A DNA stretch of 8,719 bases from a bacterium (GTDB lineage: Bacteria; CSSED10-310; JAJRTK01). The position numbers were made by a program, and so were the translations under genes. The stretch is taken from the NCBI GenBank assembly GCA_024278345.1, contig JAJRTK010000188.1, positions 1 to 8,719 of the forward strand, read 5' to 3'. Positions within the stretch are counted from its first letter, which is position 1; each line of letters begins with the position of its first letter. The notes under the pieces were generated by a model. That model was given only the letters and a program-made list of their open reading frames with translations, had not been told where the DNA came from and made no database searches. Shown here piece after piece: positions 1 through 6,770 of the stretch.

Positions 1-202
1 CATCAAGTCCACAAGATCCAGGCCGACAAGCCGACTCCCAATACAAGGCCACCGGTGAGAGTGCCGCCTCGGCCTGGATCTTGTGGACTTGATGCCCGGG
101 CTCGCCCAGGCTTCCCGGGTCATTGATGGGCCTGGGCGGCACTCTCACCGGTGGCCTTGTATTGGGAGTCGGCTTGTCGGCCTGGATCTTGTGGACTTGA
201 TG
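1..202. repeat. 68-bp perfect inverted repeat at the window edge
   Basis: Bases 1-68 are the exact reverse complement of bases 135-202, separated by a 66-bp spacer (69-134). Symmetry stops at the 69/134 pair. The outer end cannot be judged because the left arm begins at base 1 and may continue outside the window. Both arms lie inside the repeat-protein frame, so the left arm is read as antisense of the repeat. It may be a real inversion-duplication or an assembly fold-back at a contig end. Confidence 0.95.
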
Positions 203-775
203 CCCGGGCTCGCCCAGGCTTCCCGGGTCATTGATGGGCCGAGGCTGGACTTTCACCGGCGGCAGCCTGTTGGGGGGAAGTGCATCTTTTCTTCCGTTCA
301 ACATCTGATGGCGTGTGACCTGCGCCTCCGCGGGCTCAAACTGCTTCAGCATTTTCATCAGATCGTCCACGAGGCTCATCATGGAATTCCGAAAGTCCTT
401 ACCGATTCCTCCGGACTGGAACACATTTTCGAGGCTCTTCCGCAGCCCCCCGAGCCGGCTTTGCCAGCCCCCTTTTTGGGGTCCTCTTGGACCGGCTATG
501 GTGGCTAAATGTCCCATGGATTGGAGGCCCTGGTTCCCTTCCATGGCCACGACATGTCCTCGACCGGCGTGGACTCTTGAAGCCGCGAAGGCGCCCCCCG
601 GTTTTGCCGTCCGGTAATCGGTTCGACCGATTTCGGGACGCTTTTCAGATCCTTTTTTTATCGACCGAGGCGGGCGTTGCTGAGCGATTGCTGGTTTTGC
701 CATGGCTCCTGAAGCGGGGCATCCGCCTCGGAACGCACCGAGTTTGGTTGGATTCGGGTTGGCGAGCATTCGCAT
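1..775 (-). CDS. Partial Pro/Gly-rich protein with 36-residue tandem repeats, runs off the left edge
   Basis: The minus-strand frame from ATG at 775 stays open for 258 codons to the window edge, so the C-terminus is missing. I translated it by hand. The start is chosen because AAGGAG lies 7 nt upstream and the ATG overlaps the stop of a preceding small ORF (TGATG). Residues 1-110 are basic and rich in Gly, Pro, Arg and Ala, with no signal peptide. Residues 111-150 look helical (SLVDDLMKMLKQF). From residue 172 a 36-residue unit repeats: PPV[KR]V[QP]P, then RP, then INDPGSLGEPGHQVHKIQA (181-199 and 217-235). The two units differ at DNA level in their first part mostly by synonymous or conservative changes (K/R), which argues for a real protein. 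After residue 236 the frame enters an inverted copy of its own DNA, so residues 237-258 are probably not native. I do not recognise a family. It lies 104 bp downstream of the oxygenase-like gene and is probably in its operon. Confidence 0.7.
   Translation of the reverse strand, partial: MRMLANPNPTKLGAFRGGCPASGAMAKPAIAQQRPPRSIKKGSEKRPEIGRTDYRTAKPGGAFAASRVHAGRGHVVAMEGNQGLQSMGHLATIAGPRGPQKGGWQSRLGGLRKSLENVFQSGGIGKDFRNSMMSLVDDLMKMLKQFEPAEAQVTRHQMLNGRKDALPPNRLPPVKVQPRPINDPGSLGEPGHQVHKIQADKPTPNTRPPVRVPPRPINDPGSLGEPGHQVHKIQAEAALSPVALYWESACRPGSCGLD
69..240. repeat. 64-bp perfect direct repeat with 108-bp period
   Basis: Bases 69-132 and 177-240 are identical and start 108 bp apart, a multiple of three. 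On the minus strand they encode the shared core INDPGSLGEPGHQVHKIQ of the 36-residue repeat. The flanking 20 or so bases of each unit (133-153 and 241-261) are diverged. The core has therefore been homogenised or recently duplicated, while the linker has drifted. Confidence 0.95.
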
Positions 776-852
776 CAGTTTTCTCCTTGGGGGTAGCTGT
801 TTTCGTTCTCTAAGGGGGCGTTGCTATTCGCGACAAGCTCCATCTGCTTCAT
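775..852 (-). CDS. Possible 25-codon ORF coupled to the downstream repeat protein
   Basis: ATG at 852-850 opens a 25-codon frame starting MKQMELVANS and ending SYPQGEN. Its TGA (777-775) shares the A with the ATG of the next gene, giving TGATG. A possible Shine-Dalgarno AGGAAG ends about 9 nt upstream. It begins 27 nt after the stop of the oxygenase-like gene. The peptide is polar, rich in Asn and Glu, and has no membrane segment. It could be a small peptide substrate, a translational-coupling leader, or chance, since the AAGGAG of the next gene lies inside it. Codon statistics are useless at this length. Confidence 0.35.
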   Translation of the reverse strand: MKQMELVANSNAPLENENSYPQGEN

Positions 853-879
853 TATCGGCAACTTCCTAGGATTTGGTGC

Positions 880-1689
880 CTACCGATGATAAGAAACGGT
901 GATGACGCGGAAGCGTTCGGCTTTGTGCATCCCGATGAATGGGTTGACGCCAAGGAATACTCCACCAGGATAATAGAGAAACATTCCATTGAAGTCTGGG
1001 TGAACAGAAACCGTGGGGCCACAGGTCCGGGAGTTGCCGAAATAGAGGCCGCCGCCTAGCTCCGGATGCCAGACCCGCGTCAAGAAATAGAAGACGACCA
1101 GTCTCGCCGTGGCCCCATGGCATTCTTCGAAGGGCAGTTCCCCCGGCGGTACGCTCCGGACCAGAATCTGGGGGTGACAGATGCCGTGATATTGGAGCCC
1201 AACGAGCCAGAAGTGAAACTGGGCCGCACCATCGCTGGCAAGCCATCCAAGGAAACCCTCCAATGCTCTGGCTGAGTAGTTTATCCCTCTCGCCCCTGCC
1301 ATTGCCTCGCCTTGGCTAGAAAGGGGCTCCATGTCCAGTTCTTCCAGGGCTCGCTCGATGCTATCGGCTACTTCAGAGTGGAGGGGCTTGTCAATATAGG
1401 CGTGAGGGAAGGGTGAAGCCTGTGCGTAAGCCTCTCGGGCTATGGTGCATAGCTTGAGCTCCAGCAGGCTGGGAATCAGGAAGGGCGATGCGCAGGAATA
1501 CGCATCCGGCGGCAACGGGGAGATCGCCTCGGGCCACAGGGAGGAAGGCTGCGACTCAGCGTTTTCGCCTCCGGAGCCGTACCATTCGTTTCCCAAGTAG
1601 CTCCGACCCAAGTCAGGGATGAAAAAACCCGACGCTCTTTCAGGCTCGTGAGACAAGGAAATCGGCAAGTCTTCGGAGTACAACTCCAT
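880..1689 (-). CDS. 2OG-Fe(II) oxygenase-fold protein with apparently lost iron ligands
   Basis: 269 residues from the ATG at 1689, chosen because GAGGA lies about 8 nt upstream; an earlier ATG at 1746 lacks a ribosome site. Residues about 93-269 resemble the prolyl-hydroxylase-like double-stranded beta-helix. SPFPHAYIDKPL is the usual entry motif (PFPHxxID). ARLVVFYFLTRVWHPELGGGLYF (about 195-217) matches the R-l-v-f-Y-L-t-x-W-x-p-x-x-G-G-x-L strand pair. The C-terminal ERFRVITVSYHR matches the strand carrying the 2OG-binding Arg. Where the HxD motif is expected the sequence reads ECH (189-191), and where the distal His is expected it reads FLGVNP (Leu246). So none of the three iron ligands is evident, and it may be a pseudoenzyme or binding protein. 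The first 90 residues match nothing I know. It overlaps the upstream ATP-grasp gene by 50 bp, implying coupled translation. Fold assignment is by motif reading only. Confidence 0.85.
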   Translation of the reverse strand: MELYSEDLPISLSHEPERASGFFIPDLGRSYLGNEWYGSGGENAESQPSSLWPEAISPLPPDAYSCASPFLIPSLLELKLCTIAREAYAQASPFPHAYIDKPLHSEVADSIERALEELDMEPLSSQGEAMAGARGINYSARALEGFLGWLASDGAAQFHFWLVGLQYHGICHPQILVRSVPPGELPFEECHGATARLVVFYFLTRVWHPELGGGLYFGNSRTCGPTVSVHPDFNGMFLYYPGGVFLGVNPFIGMHKAERFRVITVSYHR

Positions 1690-2578
1690 CGGTTGGGTCC
1701 TCAAAAAATGCAATGGCCGGGGTTGGATTGAATTCCAGCGTGACATAGAGGCCGTTCTGTGTTCGCCTCAGATCCACGGCAGTGAAGACAAGGTCAAGCA
1801 GCTCTGCCCCGCGAATACAAGTTTCCCATATTTCGGCCGGCAATTCTGCTGGTGAGCACTGGTCTAGCGCCGCCCGAGCATCGACGACGCCGGTCGTGGG
1901 GATCTGAAATGCGGCAACGGGTTCGCCGTTCAGTACGTAAGCCCGGAACTCGTCGCCCTGGATCTGTTCTTGAAACAGGATGGGACAGTTCGCCAGCAAC
2001 TGGAGGCGCTCCGCTGTCAAATCTCCCTCGTTCAGTAGGCTGACGGCGGCACCGCCTGCCAAAGGTTTGTAGATGATGGCGCCATGCTTGCCGGCGAACG
2101 CTCGGACCTGGGCCGGGTCGTTCGTCGCCAGTGTGTCGGGAACCGGAATCCCGTGTCGGCGCAGTAGTGAGAGTTGGAAGAGCTTCAAATAGTGGAGGTC
2201 CAGCGTCTGCACCGGATTGACGAACGTACGGCCCTGCCGGTGGAGATCTCTGAGGATCGAATAGAGAAAGGACTGGCGCTGTTGCTCCGCAACATACTGA
2301 TCCTGCCAAAGCTCGAAATTCCGGGCGTTCAGACGGTCGGGCTGGACGATGGGAAGGCCGAGATAGATCGCCTTGATGTAGAACACGCGAAGGCTGTCCA
2401 ACCGCATTCCATCAAAAGCAATCGCCTCGGGACGCCAGCTCATGGTGAGCGATTCGGGAACGCGCTCGGTCTCCACCAGGAGGGCTTGGCCGCCGGCCTT
2501 TTGGACGGCCTTGGCAACGAGTTCCGCGGCCTTGTCCACTCGAGACGCCACCACGGCAACCTTTTTTGACGCGACCAT
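1640..2578 (-). CDS. RimK/MvdD-type ATP-grasp ligase
   Basis: 312 residues from ATG at 2578, preceded by GAGAGGGG; an in-frame TTG at 2632 is less likely. ATP-grasp ligases join a carboxylate, activated as acylphosphate, to an amine or hydroxyl. Visible order: N-terminal pre-ATP-grasp Rossmann-like part (KKVAVVASRVDKAAELV); helix with Lys132 (YLKLFQLSLLRRHGIPVPDT), the usual start of the ATP-grasp fold; Lys171 in IIYKPLAGGAAVS (phosphate lysine and small-residue loop); FQEQIQGDEFRAYVLNGE (202-219), the hinge and E-x-R strand; AVDLRR (267-272); and the metal-binding LEFNP with Glu282 and Asn284. Layout and length fit RimK glutamate ligases and the microviridin-type (graspetide) ligases MvdC/MvdD. 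The substrate cannot be read from the sequence. A ribosomal S6 role is unlikely given the neighbours. It is followed by an overlapping oxygenase-like gene and a repeat-protein gene, so one of those products could be its substrate (inference). Confidence 0.93.
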   Translation of the reverse strand: MVASKKVAVVASRVDKAAELVAKAVQKAGGQALLVETERVPESLTMSWRPEAIAFDGMRLDSLRVFYIKAIYLGLPIVQPDRLNARNFELWQDQYVAEQQRQSFLYSILRDLHRQGRTFVNPVQTLDLHYLKLFQLSLLRRHGIPVPDTLATNDPAQVRAFAGKHGAIIYKPLAGGAAVSLLNEGDLTAERLQLLANCPILFQEQIQGDEFRAYVLNGEPVAAFQIPTTGVVDARAALDQCSPAELPAEIWETCIRGAELLDLVFTAVDLRRTQNGLYVTLEFNPTPAIAFFEDPTDGVVLRRLADFLVSRA

Positions 2579-2681
2579 GGGCCCCTCTCTGAAGGTTGGA
2601 CCTCCACCGAACCTTGCGCAGCGAGCCGTCAACCCGTAAATGCCGCTAACCTCGATGGCTGCGTGGCGACTGGCCTACTTG

Positions 2682-2710
2682 TTGTTATCCATCCAGGGGG
2701 TCAATGTCAA
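2682..2710 (-). promoter_or_regulatory. Candidate sigma-70 promoter for the ATP-grasp cassette
   Basis: In the 161-bp gap between nfo and the ligase gene the minus strand has a perfect TTGACA (2710-2705), a 17-bp spacer and TAACAA (2687-2682). The -10 box matches only three of six consensus bases. It would give an untranslated leader of roughly 100 nt before the ATG at 2578. Confidence 0.35.
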
Positions 2711-2739
2711 ACTGCATCCCAAGGCCGCGGAGCTACAGG

Positions 2740-3660
2740 CTAAACAGAGGGCGCCCTTGTCAGCTCTTGGGCAGCGAGTCGGAGGGCTCGGCTGCCCACC
2801 CGCTTTTTGCCGGCCAGATTGCGTAGAATGGCCAGATTGATGGCGTCGGCGTATTCTGTCGTTTTGGGGGTTTCGAGGACCATTGGGAGGCCGGCCAGGC
2901 AGGGCTCGTTCACAACGCGTCGGAGGGCGCTCAGCCCCAGGAAACCCCGCCCCAAGTGCTCGTGGCGATCCACCCGGCTGCCCAGTGCCTTCTTGCTGTC
3001 GTTGACGTGAACTGCCTGGATGCGATCCAATCCAAGGGTTTGGTCGATCTCGTCCAGGGCGCCCTGCCAACCCTCTCGGGTGGTGATCTCCATTCCGGCG
3101 GCCAACATGTGGCAGGTATCGAGGCAAAGTCCGAGTCGCTCCGGGTGCCGGACCTTGGCGCAGATATCCCGGAGATGCTGGAAGCGGTGGCCGATACAGG
3201 ATCCCTGGCCGGCGGTGTTCTCCAGCAGTACTCGGGTGGAGAGGTCTGAAGCTTCGTCAAAGAGTCGGTCAAGGGCTTGGGCGATCCGAGCGATGGCCTC
3301 GGACTCGGGTTCCCCAAGGCTGGAACCTGGATGGAGCACCAAAGCGGGGATCTTGAGCAGGTGACACCGCCGGAGCTCCCCTGCCAGTGCGGTGTAGGAT
3401 TTGTCCCAAGTCTCTTTGGAGGGTGAAGCGATATTGATGAGGTACGAGGCATGAGCCATGGCCGGTTCCACCGGGAGGCTGGCACGGGCGGAGTGCCACT
3501 TCTCCACTTCCGCGGGACCGATCTTCCTTGATCGCCACTGGCGGCTGGATCCGGTAAAGATCTGGATGACCTGGCATCCGGCTTCGTTCCCCCTGATAAG
3601 AGCTTTTTGGACGCCTCCTTGGATCGACACGTGGGCTCCGAAGCGGAGAATTGCATTCAT
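2740..3660 (-). CDS. nfo: Endonuclease IV (AP endonuclease)
   Basis: 306 residues. Endonuclease IV cleaves the DNA backbone 5' of abasic sites and removes blocked 3' ends in base excision repair, using three metals in a TIM barrel. The start is ATG at 3660 with AAGGAG 8 nt upstream; the frame stays open a further 61 codons but that part has no family similarity. The protein opens with LRFGAHVSIQGGVQKA, the family start. All nine expected metal ligands can be placed: His70, His110 (LVLHPGS), Glu147 (LLENTAGQG), Asp181 and His184 (LCLDTCH), His218 (HVNDSK), Asp231 and His233 (DRHEHLGRG), Glu263 (LETP). Length is slightly above the roughly 280 residues usual, owing to a basic C-terminal tail after about residue 283. 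It is the first gene on this strand before the ATP-grasp cassette, 161 bp upstream of it; a shared transcript is possible but not shown. Confidence 0.97.
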   Translation of the reverse strand: MNAILRFGAHVSIQGGVQKALIRGNEAGCQVIQIFTGSSRQWRSRKIGPAEVEKWHSARASLPVEPAMAHASYLINIASPSKETWDKSYTALAGELRRCHLLKIPALVLHPGSSLGEPESEAIARIAQALDRLFDEASDLSTRVLLENTAGQGSCIGHRFQHLRDICAKVRHPERLGLCLDTCHMLAAGMEITTREGWQGALDEIDQTLGLDRIQAVHVNDSKKALGSRVDRHEHLGRGFLGLSALRRVVNEPCLAGLPMVLETPKTTEYADAINLAILRNLAGKKRVGSRALRLAAQELTRAPSV

Positions 3661-3929
3661 TGGGGAATCTCCTTGATGCACAGGTGCGCTTTGGGTATCG
3701 GGGTTGACCGGGGATCGACGCAGTGCATGGGATTGCGGCGATGAGGGGCGAGCGGCGGCGGACGGACTGCCGACGACGGGAGCGGAACGCAACACAAAGT
3801 CACCAGCCCATGAACCGTTGCGGGAAAAAGGTTCGGCTGGCATCCGTTACCAACAGTTGTCACTGCCTGGCAAGAATGCAGGGAACCGTTTGGTCGCACA
3901 AGCGTGAGAATCCTTGTCGGGGACTCATC

Positions 3930-5549
3930 ATGGATCAAGACGGAACTGTATCATCCGGGGAGAGCGACGCATTGGACAACAGAAAGCTCCTTTCCCTTGT
4001 GAAGAAACTTGTGCGCGGCGGAACGCTGAAGGAAAGAACCGAGGCGGCGGCTGCATTGGGCGGCCTTGGGTGGACTCCGCTGACCCCGCGTGAGGAAGCC
4101 GCCTATCTGGTGGCAATGGGAGAGTGGCAAAAGGCCATCCGCCTTGGCTGGTACGCGGCTCAGGAGCTCCGCAAGCTTCTGGGCGAGCAATCCTCGGAGC
4201 TGCGTAGGAAAGCAGTCAAGACACTGGGCAAGATAGGAGACCGTACGGCCACCAGATCTCTGGCCGGAGCCCTGAAGGACCCCAATCGGGCGATCCGCAT
4301 TATGGCTGCGGAGATTCTGGGAAAGCGCGGTCACCTAGAGGCGGTGCAACCTCTGGCCGAAGCCATGAGCACGGAGACGGGCCGGCTGTACAGCGATCTG
4401 CGGCGCCAGATGAGCAAAATCCTGGAGAGCATCGAGGTTCCGCGGGAAGTCCTCGAAGAGGTTCGCTCCATGGCCCCGGCCTTCATCTCGGATCAGATGG
4501 CGGATCAGGGACGGTGGAATACGGGGCTTCACCATTCGGCGAGCGTTGCTCTGATGCGCCTATGTCCAGAGCTCCGCGGTCTTGCGGCGCCCCAGCTTTC
4601 GGCGCTATTTGCGCTGCGCCCGGAGTGGGCTCATGGTCTGCCCGCCAAGGAAAAGCTCCAAGAGCTGGCGGAGAGTGTGCGCTGGCTGCCGCCCATCGGT
4701 GGCAAGATTCCTCTTGTGATTGAGGGGTTGCCGCTCTTCGAGCTTCCGCCATCCTGGACGGCGGAAGAGCAGACGCTTCTCCTTGTTGAGCTTCGCCGAG
4801 AGGGATTCTTGGGAACGATTGGGTATGTACATCAGCTCACAATCCAAGGACGCCTCCCGGATCCGTTCAAAGCGGTGGCTCTTGCGCTTATTCTTGCTAG
4901 CCCCTACGACCACGACTGGCAAGAGCCCTTCTTCGAGGCTCCGTGGGGCAAGATCGCGCCCCTCATTCACGACGGAGGCTCACCGAATGTCTCCATCAAC
5001 CCGGCATGGCATTCCATGAAAGGTCGCACCGACTTTTTGCAGCGGCTGGCTCAGGTGCATCAGTGCAACCTGGAAACCCTGGAATCCATGAAGGATGAGG
5101 AGCAGCTAGCGGTTTTTTCCCACGACGTAGAGCTCTTGGAGCGTTATGATCGGGAAAAAGCGGAGCGTTCCCGGCTCCTTCTGGAAACGCGGGCTTATCA
5201 GCGGCTTGCTCTGGCCCTCCACTCGGACCTTGGCACGATGCCCGCGGACATGCCGCCACCGCTGAGATGGAGGCTCGTCGCCAGATGGAAGCTCTTCACG
5301 GAGCATTTCACCAGGCTTCTTGCCAGCATCGGTGCCGCCAGTGCATTACGCACGCCTTGGTTCACCAACAGTCCGCGGCAAATCGAGTGGCTCGAAGAGC
5401 GGCATGAAGCTCCGTGGCCTGCCATCTGCCGCGATCTCATCAAGCTGGAAGAGCTCCGAACGCGGCACCCAGAAATTCGAATCGCCGCAATTCACCTTCT
5501 GGCCCAAGCGACGGAATGGGTTGATCAAGAGTTGGGCCTGGCCCGTTGA
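3930..5549 (+). CDS. HEAT-repeat protein of unknown function
   Basis: 539 residues from ATG at 3930, with CGGGGA about 8 nt upstream. The frame is open 69 codons further back, but that stretch is Arg/Cys-rich and unlike the rest. Residues about 50-155 hold HEAT/PBS-lyase-like helical repeats: WTPLTPREEAAYLVAMGEWQ, then helices ending LRKLL, then ELRRKAVKTLGKIGDRTATR and LAGALKDPNRAIRIMAAEIL. Such repeats form curved scaffolds for protein binding. The remaining 380 residues are mostly charged helices with no domain I recognise, no signal peptide and no membrane segment, so it is probably cytoplasmic. It is divergent from nfo across 269 bp (3661-3929), in which I found no convincing promoter. 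Its last 25 bp overlap the end of convergent lpxB. No function can be inferred beyond a scaffold-like fold. Confidence 0.9.
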   Translation: MDQDGTVSSGESDALDNRKLLSLVKKLVRGGTLKERTEAAAALGGLGWTPLTPREEAAYLVAMGEWQKAIRLGWYAAQELRKLLGEQSSELRRKAVKTLGKIGDRTATRSLAGALKDPNRAIRIMAAEILGKRGHLEAVQPLAEAMSTETGRLYSDLRRQMSKILESIEVPREVLEEVRSMAPAFISDQMADQGRWNTGLHHSASVALMRLCPELRGLAAPQLSALFALRPEWAHGLPAKEKLQELAESVRWLPPIGGKIPLVIEGLPLFELPPSWTAEEQTLLLVELRREGFLGTIGYVHQLTIQGRLPDPFKAVALALILASPYDHDWQEPFFEAPWGKIAPLIHDGGSPNVSINPAWHSMKGRTDFLQRLAQVHQCNLETLESMKDEEQLAVFSHDVELLERYDREKAERSRLLLETRAYQRLALALHSDLGTMPADMPPPLRWRLVARWKLFTEHFTRLLASIGAASALRTPWFTNSPRQIEWLEERHEAPWPAICRDLIKLEELRTRHPEIRIAAIHLLAQATEWVDQELGLAR

Positions 5550-6712
5550 TAAAAAGGGGTGCTCAAGAGAACCTCTGCGATCTCCTCCGCGGCTCTTCTG
5601 GCCGTCCCCGCGCCGCCAAGCCTTTGGCGAATGGTGAGGAACGACTCCCTGGAAACCGGAGACTCAAGCATCCTGAGCAGATTCATGCCCAGTTTTTCCG
5701 ACGTCACCTCTTTCTGGAGGAGCTCTGGAAAGAGGCGCTTCCCGGCCACGATGTTTGCCATCCCGATGTGGGGAACTCGCACCAAGCGCTTGGCGAGCCA
5801 GTAACTGGATGCGGCCATGCGATAGGCGATGACCATGGATGTCCCGCTGAGAGCTGCTTCCAGTGTAGAGGTGCCAGATTTCGTCAGAGCGACATCCGCC
5901 GCAGCCAGCACCTGCCTTGAGGCTCCCCCTACGACGCGGAGATCCAGGTCGTCGCCGCCATGGCTCCGGACGAGATCAGTTAGCCAGGCGCGCCAGCCTT
6001 CCTGGGCCGCTGGTAAGACGAACTGGGTCTCCGGGCGGCGGTCCGCCAGCCAGCGGCAGGCCCCCACAAAGGGCTTCAGGTGATGCTCGATCTCCGTTTT
6101 ACGGCTTCCGGGAAGCACGGCCACCACGGGACGTTCCAGATGGAGGGCCAAGGTCGAGCGCGCACGGGCGCCGTCGGGAAAACCATCCCTGAACCAAGGA
6201 TCATCCAGCAGGGGATGTCCGACGAACTTCGTTGGCACTCCTCTGGATCGCAAAAACTCCTCTTCGAACTGAAAGATGCAAAGACAAAGAGCCGTATCCC
6301 TGGCCAGGAGCTTCGCCCTTCCGGCACGCCAAGCCCAAACCTGTGGAACGACGTAGTAGACAACCGGCACGCCCATTTTCCGTGCGTGACAGGCTAGGCG
6401 CATGTTCATGCCGGGGTAATCCACCAGGAGAAGCAAATGAGGTTTCCGCTCCCGCAGTGCCCTCAAGAGGCTCCGGTAAGCCCTAAGAAGCCGGGGAAGC
6501 ATCCTGAAAACCTCGCCCACGCCAGTCACGGAAACGTCCCGTTGGTGGCAGAGCAGTTCCAGGCCAGCCTTCACGAGCCCGTCCCCCCCCAGGCCAAACG
6601 CTTCCAGATCGTGACCAAGGTTCCGCAGATTCCCTAGCAAGGCCGCGGCATGAGAGTCGCCCGACAACTCCCCAGCCGATACCATCACTCGAATCGCTCT
6701 CGTCACCGGCAC
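5525..6712 (-). CDS. lpxB: Lipid-A-disaccharide synthase
   Basis: 395 residues. LpxB (glycosyltransferase family 19) joins lipid X to UDP-2,3-diacylglucosamine to form the lipid A disaccharide at the inner membrane face. Family motifs in order: VSAGELSGDSHAAALL (11-26); LLLLVDYPGMNMRLA (93-107) with Asp98 at the position of the essential Asp; VVPQVWAWRAGR (121-132); FVGHPLLDD (163-171); AVLPGSRKTEIEHH (198-211); TKSGTSTLEAAL (277-288); and PHIGMANIVAGKRLFPELLQ (314-333). The chosen start is GTG at 6712, since an ATG at 6685 would cut the first beta strand; GGAG sits only 2 nt before the GTG, so the start is not certain. It begins 58 bp after the lipoprotein gene, probably in the same transcript. 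Its last 25 bp overlap the end of the HEAT-repeat gene on the other strand. Confidence 0.97.
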   Translation of the reverse strand: MPVTRAIRVMVSAGELSGDSHAAALLGNLRNLGHDLEAFGLGGDGLVKAGLELLCHQRDVSVTGVGEVFRMLPRLLRAYRSLLRALRERKPHLLLLVDYPGMNMRLACHARKMGVPVVYYVVPQVWAWRAGRAKLLARDTALCLCIFQFEEEFLRSRGVPTKFVGHPLLDDPWFRDGFPDGARARSTLALHLERPVVAVLPGSRKTEIEHHLKPFVGACRWLADRRPETQFVLPAAQEGWRAWLTDLVRSHGGDDLDLRVVGGASRQVLAAADVALTKSGTSTLEAALSGTSMVIAYRMAASSYWLAKRLVRVPHIGMANIVAGKRLFPELLQKEVTSEKLGMNLLRMLESPVSRESFLTIRQRLGGAGTARRAAEEIAEVLLSTPFYQRARPNS

Positions 6713-6770
6713 CGCTCCAACTCGCCGCCTTTTCCATCAAGACCGCCGGGGCCGGCAGCCGTGTCCCGGA

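Noticed and set aside
83-508. A 141-codon plus-strand open frame with a repeated peptide
   Set aside because: It is the antisense of the minus-strand repeat gene. Its repeat reflects the DNA repeat, it has no ribosome site, and the minus-strand frame is longer and starts with AAGGAG.
487-813. A 108-codon plus-strand open frame
   Set aside because: It lies antisense to the N-terminal part of the repeat-protein gene and has no family similarity or ribosome site.
2931-3656. A 241-codon minus-strand open frame
   Set aside because: It is an out-of-frame shadow of nfo, whose own frame has all nine metal ligands.
3661-3929. A divergent promoter pair between nfo and the HEAT-repeat gene
   Set aside because: Only weak partial matches such as TTGCCA and TTGTCA with poor -10 boxes were found on either strand.
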